From contig JAQWAU010000008.1 of NCBI GenBank assembly GCA_028707535.1, positions 23,625 to 63,064 of the forward strand: a stretch of 39,440 nucleotides of DNA, read 5' to 3'. Shown piece by piece: positions 18,693 to 27,457 of this stretch (the stretch's first letter is position 1; every line of letters starts with the position of its first letter). The notes beneath the pieces were generated by a model. It ran no database searches and was not told where the DNA came from. It saw only the letters and a program-made list of their open reading frames with translations. Position numbers and translations under genes: made by a program. This DNA is from Heliobacteriaceae bacterium (GTDB lineage Bacteria > Bacillota > Desulfitobacteriia > Heliobacteriales > Heliobacteriaceae).

Positions 18693-19352
18693 ATGGAAGA
18701 CAGCTATTTCGAAGGATGTAACGAATCCCTGCTCCAGTTCGTCAATCCCGGGGCTTGTTGCCTTTTGGATGTCGGGTGTGCCGCCGGCAACTTAGGCGCC
18801 CGGCTGAAAAAATCCCGGGAGATCCAGGTTTTCGGGGTGGAACAAGCACCGGCAGTGGCCCAAAAAGCGGCGAAAAAGTTGGACGGGGTCATTTGCGGGA
18901 ACATTGAAACCCTGGCCCTGCCTTTCCCGCCGGAAACCTTTGACCATGTTATTTTCGGCGATGTCCTGGAACATCTAAAAAACCCCTGGGCAGTCCTAAC
19001 CCGGGTGAAACCCTTGCTCAAAAAGGATGGCTCGGTAATCGCCAGTATCCCCAATGTCGGTCACATCTCCGTACTGGCCGGACTGATCGCCGGAAACTGG
19101 ACTTACACTACCGCCGGCCTGCTGGATAAAACCCACCTGCGTTTCTTCACCCTTAAGGAAATCCAGCGATTGTTTGCGGCCACCGGCTTCCGGATGGGCC
19201 GGATTTGTGGATTGGCCCCACCGCCGGACTCCCGGGAAACCGCGCTGATTGAAGCAATCAGGGACATCTGTTCCCGGTTGAATTTGCCGGCAGACCAATT
19301 TCCCGATCAGGCCCGGATTTACCAATATGTTTGCGAAGCCTTTAAGCTTTAG
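18693..19352 (+). CDS. Class I SAM-dependent methyltransferase
   Basis: This protein of about 219 residues has the Rossmann methyltransferase motif I LLDVGCAAGNLGARL (near residue 21) and motif II-like FGVEQAPAVAQKAA. Motif IV reads FDHVIFGDVLEHLKNP, and SIPNVGHISVLAGLI follows, as in Methyltransf_11/UbiG-like enzymes. Such proteins in glycan clusters often O-methylate sugars; the substrate here is unknown. It follows rfbA directly. The ATG at 18693 lies about 12 bases after GGAGGG; a TTG at 18684 is an alternative. It ends ten bases before the next gene. Confidence 0.88.
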   Translation: MEDSYFEGCNESLLQFVNPGACCLLDVGCAAGNLGARLKKSREIQVFGVEQAPAVAQKAAKKLDGVICGNIETLALPFPPETFDHVIFGDVLEHLKNPWAVLTRVKPLLKKDGSVIASIPNVGHISVLAGLIAGNWTYTTAGLLDKTHLRFFTLKEIQRLFAATGFRMGRICGLAPPPDSRETALIEAIRDICSRLNLPADQFPDQARIYQYVCEAFKL

Positions 19353-19363
19353 AGGGTGATCCC

Positions 19364-20050
19364 GTGAACCAGATTTTATTTGTGACCTGTGTCGACGACG
19401 AAACCCTGAGCCAGGAGTGCCTGAACCATATCCGGCAACTCACCCTTCCTCCCGGCTTCCAGGCGGAAGTGGTTCAGCTTCGCGGGGCCACAAGCCTGGC
19501 CCAAGGGTATAATAACGCGATGAAGGCATCCGGGGCGAAGTATAAAGTATACCTGCATCAGGATACATTCATCATCAACCGGAACTTCATCCCTGATCTC
19601 TTAGCGCTTTTTCAGCACCACCCTACCCTCGGCTTGTTGGGGATGGTCGGCTGCCGCCAGTTACCCCCTACAGGGGTGTGGTGGGAAGGGTTGAGCTGTG
19701 AAGGGAAAGTGTTAACCTATGTAAACACCTTTTACCTGCTCAATTTTTCGGATGGCCAAATGCCGTTCAGCCCGGTGGCGGCTGTTGACGGCCTGTTGAT
19801 CGCGACCCAGTATGACCTGCCCTGGCGGGAAGACTTGTTTGACGGCTTTCATTTTTACGATACCAGCCAAAGCCAGGAGTTCATCAAAAAAGGATACCTC
19901 GTCGGCGTACCCTGCCAAAAGGAACCCTGGTGCCTGCATTTCTCCGGCGCCAACCCCAATATAAGCACCTACGACCATTACCGGCGGATTTTCCTAAAAA
20001 ACTATCCTGTCGGAAATAAAAATGCCCTCCCGCTTATCCCCCTAGAATAA
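19364..20050 (+). CDS. Small glycosyltransferase-like protein
   Basis: This 228-residue protein looks like a GT-A fold enzyme of the Glyco_tranf_2_5 kind. It opens with NQILFVTCVDDETLSQECL. The GT-like core shows LAQGYNNAMKASGAKYKVYL followed by HQDTFI, where a metal-binding acid would be expected. GMVGCRQLPPTGVWW and AAVDGLLIATQYDLPW, FDGFHFYDTSQSQEFIKKGY follow; this order is common in these small transferases. No signal peptide is seen. A GTG start follows AGAGGGTGATCCC. It closes the first plus-strand block and runs into a terminator. Substrates are unknown. Confidence 0.78.
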   Translation: MNQILFVTCVDDETLSQECLNHIRQLTLPPGFQAEVVQLRGATSLAQGYNNAMKASGAKYKVYLHQDTFIINRNFIPDLLALFQHHPTLGLLGMVGCRQLPPTGVWWEGLSCEGKVLTYVNTFYLLNFSDGQMPFSPVAAVDGLLIATQYDLPWREDLFDGFHFYDTSQSQEFIKKGYLVGVPCQKEPWCLHFSGANPNISTYDHYRRIFLKNYPVGNKNALPLIPLE

Positions 20051-20071
20051 AAGGAAGGGCATCTTTTTTTA
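20018..20071. terminator. Bidirectional intrinsic terminator between convergent genes
   Basis: ATGCCCT (20022-20028) pairs with AGGGCAT (20056-20062), with further CC/GG pairing inside. T7 follows on the plus strand, and an A-rich tract lies on the left (T-rich on the minus strand). The left arm lies within the last codons of the small GT-like gene. It should stop both that gene and the convergent acyl-CoA synthetase gene. Confidence 0.82.
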
Positions 20072-20081
20072 CCCGAAACTG

Positions 20082-21647
20082 CTAAACCACTTGGGCAATA
20101 TTCCCGCTACAATAAAGTTCCCGCAGTTTGGGCTTTTCAATCTTGCCGGTCGGGTTGCGTGGCACCTTGTCGAAGAAAACCTGACGCGGCCTTTTGTACC
20201 GGGGTAAAGCCGTACAGAACTCCAAGAGTGCCGTTTCCGTAAGTTCCCGGCCGGACTTGGTCTCCACCACGGCTACCGGCACCTCCCCAAGGCGCCGATC
20301 GGGCATACCGATGACCGCCGCATCTTTAATATCATTATGGGTGCGGAGGAATTCTTCGATTTCCACCGGGTAGATGTTTTCCCCCCCGCAGATCACAACA
20401 TCCTTCTTCCGGTCAACCAAGTAAATAAAACCGTCTTTGTCCAGCCGGGCCATATCACCGGTATGTAGCCAACCGTTTTTTAACACACTTGTGGTGGCTT
20501 CCGGGTTTTTATAATAACCCTGCATCATCCCGGGGCCCCGGACGAGCAATTCACCAACCTTGCCTTTCGGCACCGGTCGATCCTGATCATCGACAATCAA
20601 GACCTCCCAGTTGAACCCCGGCCGGCCAATTGCCCCCACCTTATGGATGTTTTCCAGACCAAGGTGGACACATCCCGGGCCGGTAGACTCACTGAGCCCG
20701 TAGTTGGTATCATACTTCTGTTGCGGAAACCACTGCTTCCACCGGCGAATCAGACTAGGTGGCACCGGTTGGGCGCCGATATGCATCAACCGCCATTGAT
20801 CAAGCTGGTAGTCCTGCAGGTTCACTTCCCCGCTATCAATCGCATCAAGAATATCCTGGGCCCAAGGGACAAGCAGCCAAACAATGGATACCCTTTCTGC
20901 CGACACAGCTTCCAGAATCCACCGGGGCTCCACCCCACGCAGGAGTACCGCTTTTGACCCCGCGACTAAACTCCCAAACCAGTGCATTTTCGCCCCGGTA
21001 TGGTATAAGGGCGGAATACACAGGAAATTATCCTGACGACCTTGGAGATGATGCCGGCTTTCCGTGATGCAGGCAGACACCAGGTTTGCGTGGGAAAGCA
21101 CAATCGCCTTCGGAATGCCGGTCGTTCCCGAGGTGAAGTAAAGGGCCGCCTCATCTTGGTCCCGAATCACAATCCCCGGGTCGGCAGGTGACGCTGCCGC
21201 CAAAAGACCCGCATAGCCGGTGACCTGTCCGGGACAGTCATCCCCTACAAAGATTAGCTGCTCCAAAGAACTAATCTGCCCTTGAATCGCGTCGATTCTT
21301 TGCTTAAACTCCGGCCCGTAAACAAGCACTTTGGCCTCGGCCGTTTCCAGGCAGTTCTTGATTTCACCGGCGGTATACCGGAAATTAAGGGGAACCGCCA
21401 AGGCGCCGGTCTTCAAAATTCCGAAATATACCGGTAGCCATTCCAGACAGTTCATCATCAGCAAGGAAACCTTATCCCCTTGCTTAACCCCCTGGGCCAG
21501 CAGGGCGTTCGCGAACCGGTTCGCCTGATTCTCAAATTCCAACCAAGTGATTTCTCGCCGTCTGCCATGGGCCGGATCCCGTTCAATCAAACTGGTTTCA
21601 GCTCCATACAGGCCGGCATTACGGGAAAGCATTTCGGTTATCGGCAT
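20082..21647 (-). CDS. Acyl-CoA synthetase (AMP-forming), ANL superfamily
   Basis: This enzyme of about 521 residues activates a carboxylic acid with ATP and CoA. The P-loop-like YFTSGTTGIPKAIVLSH (about 170-186), NYGLSESTG, GWLHTGDMARLD, YLVDRKKDVVICGGENIYP and the C-terminal catalytic lysine region PRNPTGKIEKPKLREL are all present. The ATG at 21647 is seven bases after AGGAGG. It stands alone on the minus strand inside the glycan island. It could be an ordinary fatty or aromatic acid ligase that landed here, or could activate an acyl group for sugar decoration. The sequence does not decide between these. Confidence 0.93.
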   Translation of the reverse strand: MPITEMLSRNAGLYGAETSLIERDPAHGRRREITWLEFENQANRFANALLAQGVKQGDKVSLLMMNCLEWLPVYFGILKTGALAVPLNFRYTAGEIKNCLETAEAKVLVYGPEFKQRIDAIQGQISSLEQLIFVGDDCPGQVTGYAGLLAAASPADPGIVIRDQDEAALYFTSGTTGIPKAIVLSHANLVSACITESRHHLQGRQDNFLCIPPLYHTGAKMHWFGSLVAGSKAVLLRGVEPRWILEAVSAERVSIVWLLVPWAQDILDAIDSGEVNLQDYQLDQWRLMHIGAQPVPPSLIRRWKQWFPQQKYDTNYGLSESTGPGCVHLGLENIHKVGAIGRPGFNWEVLIVDDQDRPVPKGKVGELLVRGPGMMQGYYKNPEATTSVLKNGWLHTGDMARLDKDGFIYLVDRKKDVVICGGENIYPVEIEEFLRTHNDIKDAAVIGMPDRRLGEVPVAVVETKSGRELTETALLEFCTALPRYKRPRQVFFDKVPRNPTGKIEKPKLRELYCSGNIAQVV

Positions 21648-21912
21648 CAAATGACCTCCTGATCAACACCAGCAGGAAAAATAAAAAATCCAATCTCCCT
21701 TCCGGAAAAATTGAATCTTTAAAAAAGCATCATCGCCTACCATCCTCTCCATCCTGCTGTTTTTCTTCTAAACAACCTCAATACTGTCAAACCATCCTAT
21801 AAGCATTATTATAATCGAACCGGTGTAGGTTTTGGAAGCCATTTCGAAAAAATGATCCCATTTAAAAAAATTTGGCCGCTGATTATAGTCCAGCAGCCTT
21901 GAAAATGACAAT

Positions 21913-21960
21913 AGCCGGTGTGTTCGGCAAATTATAGCCGGCAAAAAGGAGACACCGGCT
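21913..21960 (-). other. Inverted repeat at the end of the Cys-rich gene
   Basis: AGCCGGTGT (21913-21921) and ACACCGGCT (21952-21960) form a perfect nine-pair inverted repeat with a 30-base loop spanning the stop codon of the minus-strand Cys-rich gene. Only a short T-containing tract follows on the minus strand, so it may be a weak terminator or an mRNA-stabilising stem. The remaining gap to 21651 shows nothing firm. Confidence 0.4.
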
Positions 21961-22516
21961 CGACCTTGGCTTTGGCTACCAGTTCCCCGGTTTCCGGTTC
22001 CGGAACGCAAAAAACCAACACACAGGTCAAGTCACAAAACTGGCGGGAGACAATTTGGGTCTTCCCGTCAACCTGGGCAGAAAATAAAACTACAACATCA
22101 AAAGTTACCGTTACCTGCACCTGCTTGTTTTCGCCACAGACCGGGTCAAACCCGAGAATCGTCACCGCTGTGGTTACATTCACCGGACGGCAAGCGACAA
22201 TTTCGGCATTAGGGGGAATACATACTGTTTGGAACTGGTGTGTACATACCTGTCGCTTTAACTCGCGGAATACCACCACTGGGACGATAATCTTTACTTC
22301 CGGTCCGGGGATATCCGCTTTTTTCTTGCCGTCCAAAACCAGGTTAGCGGGAAATTCAGCGGGAATAAGCTTGCGCAGCACCACACAACAGGCAAAGGAA
22401 ATTTCCCCGGGCACCGAAGGTGTGCAAGGAACCGTTATGGTGGATTCGGCGACCTCATTGGGGCCGACCACAACAGTTGCATTTACACAGCCAGGCAAAC
22501 ACAGCATTATCCACAT
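21932..22516 (-). CDS. Cys-rich beta-type protein of unknown function, possible SPOCS-like domain
   Basis: This 194-residue protein carries thirteen cysteines and long runs of alternating hydrophobic and polar residues, for example VQVTVTFDVVVLFSAQVDGK and VKIIVPVVVFRELKRQVC. It reads as one or two beta-sandwich units. The segment from about residue 80 resembles, from memory, the SPOCS (DUF3794) domain of spore coat and cortex proteins; this is weak and needs a profile search. There is no classical signal peptide. The ATG at 22516 follows AAAGGGGG closely; an upstream in-frame TTG at 22597 has no such site. It lies between the acyl-CoA synthetase and the aminotransferase, all on the minus strand. 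A structural spore-surface role is inferred from the cysteines and neighbours. Confidence 0.68.
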   Translation of the reverse strand: MWIMLCLPGCVNATVVVGPNEVAESTITVPCTPSVPGEISFACCVVLRKLIPAEFPANLVLDGKKKADIPGPEVKIIVPVVVFRELKRQVCTHQFQTVCIPPNAEIVACRPVNVTTAVTILGFDPVCGENKQVQVTVTFDVVVLFSAQVDGKTQIVSRQFCDLTCVLVFCVPEPETGELVAKAKVEPVSPFCRL

Positions 22517-22560
22517 AGCCCCCTTTATCTCATAATTATTATCCCTGATTTCTCTACTCG

Positions 22561-22569
22561 TATTATATG
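22561..22569 (-). promoter_or_regulatory. Possible -10 element (CATATAATA)
   Basis: On the minus strand CATATAATA lies 45 bases before the ATG of the Cys-rich gene. It matches the sigma-K -10 form CATAnnnTA exactly and also contains the sigma-A TATAAT. No AC is found at 16-17 bases upstream and no TTGACA-like box at 17, so the sigma factor cannot be assigned. Confidence 0.35.
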
Positions 22570-22674
22570 TGTGTCCGGAGTAAGTGCTACCCGGCAACCG
22601 GGAAAGCCGCTGAACAATCCCTTTCAGCCGGGCGAAAATACTTAACCGCAGCCCGGGATACCAACAACGATAAT

Positions 22675-23775
22675 TTAAGAGATGGCGCTGTGAAAGTCTC
22701 GGATTTGCTTGGTAACCCGATTCACCTGTTCATCCGTCAGAGTAGGGTACATGGGTAGTGATAAAAGCTTGGGACACAGTGACTCAGTAACAGGACAAGG
22801 CAGCTTAACCATTGGGGTTTTGTTAAAAACCGACTGCTGATACAATGGCCGCGGATAATGAACACTTGTGCCAATACCGTTAGCCGCCAAATCCTTTTGT
22901 AATGCGTCTCGGTTGGTAGTTAGAACCGTATACTGATGAAATACATGCGAACCTGGAACCCCATGGGATGGAAGTTCCATTGCCAATCCGGCTAGCAGTT
23001 GCCCATATTTTTGGGCAATTTTTCGACGGCGAAGGTTAAAATCAGCAAGTTTTTCAAATTGGCAATTGGCCAGAGCGGCTTGCAGTTCCGTCATTCGGTA
23101 ATTTTGACCAAGACTGGTGTGGACATAACGTTCTTGCTGACCATGATTGATGTATTGCCGGATTCTTTGGGCCCATTCAGGGCTATCAGTTAGAATGGCT
23201 CCCCCTTCACCTGAAGTCATATTTTTCGTTGCATAAAAACTAAACGCTGCCCCATGTCCCCAGGTTCCCGCCAACTTGCCGTCCAATACAGCACCAGGAG
23301 CTTGCGCACAATCTTCAATAAGCAACAGGTCGTATTTCCGAACAATATCGATCAACCTTGGCATTGAAGCAATTCGTCCATAGAGATGGACTACTACTAC
23401 AGCTTTTACCGGGTAAGATTCACAAGCTTCCGATAATGCTTGGGGACTGATATTGAAGGTATGTGGTTCAATATCCACGAAGACGGGAACGAAACCGTTA
23501 AATAATAGGCAAGTAGCAGAAGCAGCAAAGGTTAGCGCCGGTACTGCTACTAAAGAGCCTTTTTCGAGCTTGGCCGTAGCCATTAAAGCAATTAAAGCAG
23601 CTGTTCCCGAAGATACCGCGACCGCTTCCCTGCCCATCATGTTTTGAAAATTTTCCTCCAGAGTGGCTACTTCTGAACCCGCAGCCAACTGACCGGAATT
23701 AAGCACACGCAACACCCGGCTTTTTTCTTCCTGGCCAATCGAAGGCTGGCAAACAGGAATAGCTGTCTCATGCAT
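22675..23775 (-). CDS. DegT/DnrJ/EryC1/StrS-family sugar aminotransferase
   Basis: This 366-residue PLP enzyme most likely transfers an amino group to a keto-deoxysugar nucleotide. It has AVSSGTAALIALMATA (cofactor phosphate loop), LTFAASATCLLFNGFVPVFV and DIEPHTFNI, then LLIEDCAQAPGA (Asp that contacts the pyridine ring). SFYATKNMTSGEGGAIL supplies the Schiff-base lysine, and YRMTELQAALA follows. Length is usual. The ATG follows AAAGGAGGAAACC. With rfbB in the same island, a 4-amino-4,6-dideoxyhexose product is possible; an acetamido-sugar with the Gfo/Idh enzyme is another option. It is divergent from the second glycosyltransferase operon. Confidence 0.93.
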   Translation of the reverse strand: MHETAIPVCQPSIGQEEKSRVLRVLNSGQLAAGSEVATLEENFQNMMGREAVAVSSGTAALIALMATAKLEKGSLVAVPALTFAASATCLLFNGFVPVFVDIEPHTFNISPQALSEACESYPVKAVVVVHLYGRIASMPRLIDIVRKYDLLLIEDCAQAPGAVLDGKLAGTWGHGAAFSFYATKNMTSGEGGAILTDSPEWAQRIRQYINHGQQERYVHTSLGQNYRMTELQAALANCQFEKLADFNLRRRKIAQKYGQLLAGLAMELPSHGVPGSHVFHQYTVLTTNRDALQKDLAANGIGTSVHYPRPLYQQSVFNKTPMVKLPCPVTESLCPKLLSLPMYPTLTDEQVNRVTKQIRDFHSAIS

Positions 23776-23919
23776 GGTTTCCTCCTTTTATTTCAAGCCC
23801 CATCATTTTATCAGCCCCCCAAACCGGAAAAACCTGCCGGTTCCTGACCGGGACAGTTACAAACCCGATTGCTGAATTACATGAACTAGTATTTAATTCC
23901 GGAATTTCCGGCCGGGGGC

Positions 23920-23947
23920 ACTTAACAGTTGTCCATTTCATAACATT
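23920..23947 (+). promoter_or_regulatory. Candidate sigma-K-like promoter for the second GT operon
   Basis: AC at 23920, 17 bases, then CATAACATT at 23939-23947, one base off CATAnnnTA. It lies in the divergent gap between the aminotransferase and the methyltransferase genes, about 45 bases before the GTG. No clear promoter for the minus-strand aminotransferase was found in the same gap. Confidence 0.35.
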
Positions 23948-23992
23948 TATATTGACAACATTTTGAAAAAGAATAAAAAAGGCGGGATACCA

Positions 23993-24742
23993 GTGAGCGG
24001 ACAAAGCCTGTTACTAGACACATATGCTGCACAGTTCACCACCCATACCGGATTTAACCACCAACTGATTCGTTCCCGGTATAAGGCTATGCGCCCTTTC
24101 TTTTCCGGAAACAGTTGTCTGGAAATGGGTTGTGCTGATGGAGGGATGACCAGATATCTATCGCGTGATTTTACGGACATAGTTGCCGTTGATGGCAGCC
24201 CGGTAATGTTAAACAGACTACGTCAAGCCGTGGAAGCACCTAATTTATTAATCGTGGAAAGCGAGTTGGAACACCTTCGTTTAGACCGTAAGTTTTCCAA
24301 TGTGGTGGTAGCTCATGTTCTGGAACATGTTCAGAATCCCGTACAGGTTTTACGGGTTGCGTATGAACACCTTTTACCTGATGGCCAGGTTTTCATTACC
24401 GTACCTAACGGACTTTCCCTGCACCGCAAGTTAGGTAAAGCGATGGGTTTGATTTCCGTAGAAACCGCCCTAACCGCCGCCGATTTACAGATCGGACACC
24501 GCCGGGTTTATGTCTGGGACACATTGCGGGCCGATGTGGCTGCTGCCGGTCTGGTGCCGATACATGAAGAAGGTGTATTCCTGAAACCTTTTACCAATGA
24601 GCAGATGGAACTGCTTGCCACCCGGTATCCCACTATCTTAACCGGATTAGAGGCATTAGGGAAACAAATTCCCGATCTGGCCAGTGAATTACTAATTATT
24701 GCCGCACAAACGTTGGGGCCGGGAACCGGGAAGCATAAATAA
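23993..24742 (+). CDS. Class I SAM-dependent methyltransferase
   Basis: This protein of about 249 residues shows motif I CLEMGCADGGMTRYL and motif II VAVDGSPVMLNRL. Motif IV FSNVVVAHVLEHVQNP and the post-motif FITVPNGLSLHRKLGKAMG follow, typical of Methyltransf_11/23 enzymes in polysaccharide clusters. It could methylate a sugar or a glycan end. I prefer the GTG at 23993 (after GGCGGGATACCA); a TTG ten codons upstream is possible. It is the first gene of the second plus-strand operon and is followed after 37 bases by the ATP-grasp gene. Confidence 0.87.
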   Translation: MSGQSLLLDTYAAQFTTHTGFNHQLIRSRYKAMRPFFSGNSCLEMGCADGGMTRYLSRDFTDIVAVDGSPVMLNRLRQAVEAPNLLIVESELEHLRLDRKFSNVVVAHVLEHVQNPVQVLRVAYEHLLPDGQVFITVPNGLSLHRKLGKAMGLISVETALTAADLQIGHRRVYVWDTLRADVAAAGLVPIHEEGVFLKPFTNEQMELLATRYPTILTGLEALGKQIPDLASELLIIAAQTLGPGTGKHK

Positions 24743-24779
24743 GTTTATCAAGATAGAACAAAGAAATGGGGGATTGTGA

Positions 24780-25850
24780 ATGAAACGAATATTAGTCACG
24801 GGTGTAGGTGGCCCGGCGGGAAACAATTTTGTCCAATGTTTGCGGATGGCCCCGGAGCCTTTTTATATCGTTGGGGTTGATGTCAACAAGTATCATCTTG
24901 AATGGGCCGATTTAGACCGGGCATTTTTAGCTCCGGCCGGAGACAGCGAAGAATATTTGCACTTCTTGAAAAACCTCATTGTACGGGAGGGTATTGATTT
25001 TATTCATCCCCAACCAGATGGGGAAGTTACCCGGATTTCGGAATGGCGCGATGAATTAGGTGCAGCCACTCTTCTGCCACACCGGGATACAATTCGTTTA
25101 CTCCAAGACAAATTGGCGTCCGCTCAACGCTGGGCCACTGCCGGATTACGCCCCCTACCTGCTTTAGCCATTCATACCAGTGAGGACATAGACCGGGCAG
25201 AAAAGTTGTTCGAGTATCCCTATTGGCTTAGGGCCAGTCACGGAGCCGGGGGCACCGGTAGTACACCGGTGCCCAATCGAACAACAGTAGTGGCTTGGAT
25301 TGAATACTGGCGAGCAAGGGGAAAAGATTGGCGCTTTATGGCAGAACCCCTGCTTCCAGGCCGGAACTTGGCCTGCCAGTCCTTATGGTTGGATGGCAAA
25401 CTGGTTTGTGCCCAGGCGCGGGAAAGACTGGAATACATTTATCCCCATTTAGCGCCTTCCGGTGTGACCGGCACCCCAATCGTACAGGTAACCGTGGACC
25501 GTCCTGATGTATATGACATTGCGGTAAAAGCTGTACAGGCAGCGGACCCAACTGCAACCGGTATCTTTTGTATTGACTTCAAAGAAGACGAATCAGGGAA
25601 ACCCGTGCCTACTGAAATCAATGCCGGACGATTTTTCACCACGAGCAGCTTTTTTGCCAAGGCCGGCTTGAACATGCCGTACTGGTATGTCCTGTTTGGC
25701 TGTGGAGAAAATGTCGAGATCCGGAACCTGGTCAATCCCCTTCCCCGGGGAATTTATTGGCTACGGCATATCGATTGTCCGGCCCGGCTGGTCAGGGAAG
25801 GAGAATGGCGCTACCAACGCCTGGAAATAGAGATGGAAGGGAAAGAGTGA
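24780..25850 (+). CDS. ATP-grasp enzyme of unknown substrate
   Basis: This 356-residue protein starts MKRILVTGVGGPAGNNFVQ, a Rossmann-like preATP-grasp domain. It continues with an ATP-grasp fold: LLQDKLASAQRWATAGL, YPYWLRASHGAGGTGS (glycine-rich ATP loop), FMAEPLLPG, and FCIDFKEDESGKPVPTEINA, which supplies the metal-binding Asp/Glu and Asn. The family links a carboxylate to an amine or other nucleophile through an acyl-phosphate. Similar proteins occur in glycan clusters, where they may add an amino acid to a sugar. The ATG follows GGGGGATTGTGA. Its stop overlaps the next start (TGATG). The substrate cannot be told from sequence. Confidence 0.85.
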   Translation: MKRILVTGVGGPAGNNFVQCLRMAPEPFYIVGVDVNKYHLEWADLDRAFLAPAGDSEEYLHFLKNLIVREGIDFIHPQPDGEVTRISEWRDELGAATLLPHRDTIRLLQDKLASAQRWATAGLRPLPALAIHTSEDIDRAEKLFEYPYWLRASHGAGGTGSTPVPNRTTVVAWIEYWRARGKDWRFMAEPLLPGRNLACQSLWLDGKLVCAQARERLEYIYPHLAPSGVTGTPIVQVTVDRPDVYDIAVKAVQAADPTATGIFCIDFKEDESGKPVPTEINAGRFFTTSSFFAKAGLNMPYWYVLFGCGENVEIRNLVNPLPRGIYWLRHIDCPARLVREGEWRYQRLEIEMEGKE

Positions 25851-27457
25851 TGGTGCAAGATGTTAAGATAAGTCTTTGCATGATCGTTAAAGATGAGGAA
25901 GAAATGCTGCCTCGGTGTTTGGAAAGCGTCAAGGAATTAGTCGACGAAATTGTGATTGTCGATACCGGTTCAGCAGACCGGACGGTGGAAATCGGCCGGT
26001 CATTCGGAGCACGCATCATCCCCTATCAATGGAAAGGCAGTTTCGCTGCCGCCCGCAACCTCAGTATGGATAAAGCCCGGGGGAAATGGTTGTTGTTAAT
26101 GGATGCCGATGAAGAAATGCCGCTTGAAACCAGCCGTGAAATCGCCAATTTGCTTAATGACCAGGTGGTTGAAGGGCTCATTCTAACTATACGTAGCTAC
26201 CGCAATTCATCATCCGGAACCCAGACTGAAGATGTTCCTCAGATCCGGATTGTAAAAAACAGAAAAAAATACCGGTTTAGCCGGGCAGTTCACGAACAAA
26301 TGGATGGTTCGGTCGTGCGATCACCCCACACGCTCACCCGACGCGATTTGGTTATTTTGCACTATGGATATCTGGATGAACGGGTAATCGCCAAGAACAA
26401 ACGGGAACGCAATGAACAATTGCTGTTAGCAGACATTAAAACCCGCAAGCCTGATGCCTATGATTACTACTACCTGGCTTTAGAGCGTGGCTTCCGGCAA
26501 GATTGGACCGGGGCAGCCAAGTATTATGAAAAAGCTTTGCAGATAGCGGACAACAATATGCAGTGGGTAAGCCGGTTAATGAAGGACTACATCAGTAACA
26601 AAATGAACATGGGTCAGTTTGTAGAAGCTGTAGAAACAGCAGATGAAGTTTTGCAAACCTACCCTGATTACGCAGACTTACATTTTTTGAAAGGTTATGC
26701 CTTGAGCCGCCTTGGCCGGTTGGAGGAAGCCGTGACGGCTTACCAAAAAGCAATTGAGTCAGGGGAAGGTAATCCTGCATACATTTGTGAAAATGGCACC
26801 GGCAGCCACCGGGCATACAACGCCCTAGCCGACCTGTACAATCAATTAGGGAACCACGAACAAGCAATTCAATACCGGACACAGACCTTTGAAGCTGACC
26901 CTTCGCAGGTGCAAGTGCTTTACACCCTGGTTAAAGAAGTTAATACACATCTAGGTCCGGCCGCCTTCCGGGCCAAGGTTGAACCTGTCCTCGATATGCT
27001 TAATCCCAGCAATGTCGTTCTTTTAATCGATGCCTGCCTTTACCACGGGATTAGTGATTTGGCTTTTGTATATATCAGTAAAGCCCAAAAATTGGTAAAA
27101 GGTGGCCAATATCCCATCATTTCCGAACAATTGACCTACCTCGAAGGCTTAGCTCACTTTAAAAAAGGCAATTTCCCCAAAGCGCATAGCATGTTACTAC
27201 GGTTTACACCCCAAAGTCCCTACTATACCCAAGCTTGTTTGGGCCTGGCTTATATTGAATGGATTCACGGAAATAAAAAACGAGCCCAAAATTTCATTGA
27301 AAACTCAGGGTTAGGCATAAACGGGTATCGTCAATTGGCCAACCTGTTTATTCAAGAAGCTGAACGTTGGATTCGCCTGGGTGAACAACGGTTTCCCGAT
27401 AGTGACCTTTTCCGTCAACTTCGTAAGCAGTTAGAAGAAGGGTTGAAGAACTCATGA
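25850..27457 (+). CDS. GT2-family glycosyltransferase with TPR tail
   Basis: This 535-residue protein has a GT-A domain (about 5-190) with SLCMIVKDEEEML, VDTGSADRT (37-45), MDADEE (84-89), AVHEQM and ILHYGY. It is followed by TPR repeats (about 195-530; for example LHFLKGYALSRLGRLEEAVT, YNALADLYNQLGNHEQAIQY). It is a paralogue of the protein at 10876-12795 but is encoded with a lower GC content. I start it at the ATG at 25850, coupled to the ATP-grasp stop as TGATG; upstream in-frame codons would extend it into the ATP-grasp gene. It overlaps the next gene by four bases. The target is inferred to be a protein or peptide. Confidence 0.9.
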   Translation: MVQDVKISLCMIVKDEEEMLPRCLESVKELVDEIVIVDTGSADRTVEIGRSFGARIIPYQWKGSFAAARNLSMDKARGKWLLLMDADEEMPLETSREIANLLNDQVVEGLILTIRSYRNSSSGTQTEDVPQIRIVKNRKKYRFSRAVHEQMDGSVVRSPHTLTRRDLVILHYGYLDERVIAKNKRERNEQLLLADIKTRKPDAYDYYYLALERGFRQDWTGAAKYYEKALQIADNNMQWVSRLMKDYISNKMNMGQFVEAVETADEVLQTYPDYADLHFLKGYALSRLGRLEEAVTAYQKAIESGEGNPAYICENGTGSHRAYNALADLYNQLGNHEQAIQYRTQTFEADPSQVQVLYTLVKEVNTHLGPAAFRAKVEPVLDMLNPSNVVLLIDACLYHGISDLAFVYISKAQKLVKGGQYPIISEQLTYLEGLAHFKKGNFPKAHSMLLRFTPQSPYYTQACLGLAYIEWIHGNKKRAQNFIENSGLGINGYRQLANLFIQEAERWIRLGEQRFPDSDLFRQLRKQLEEGLKNS

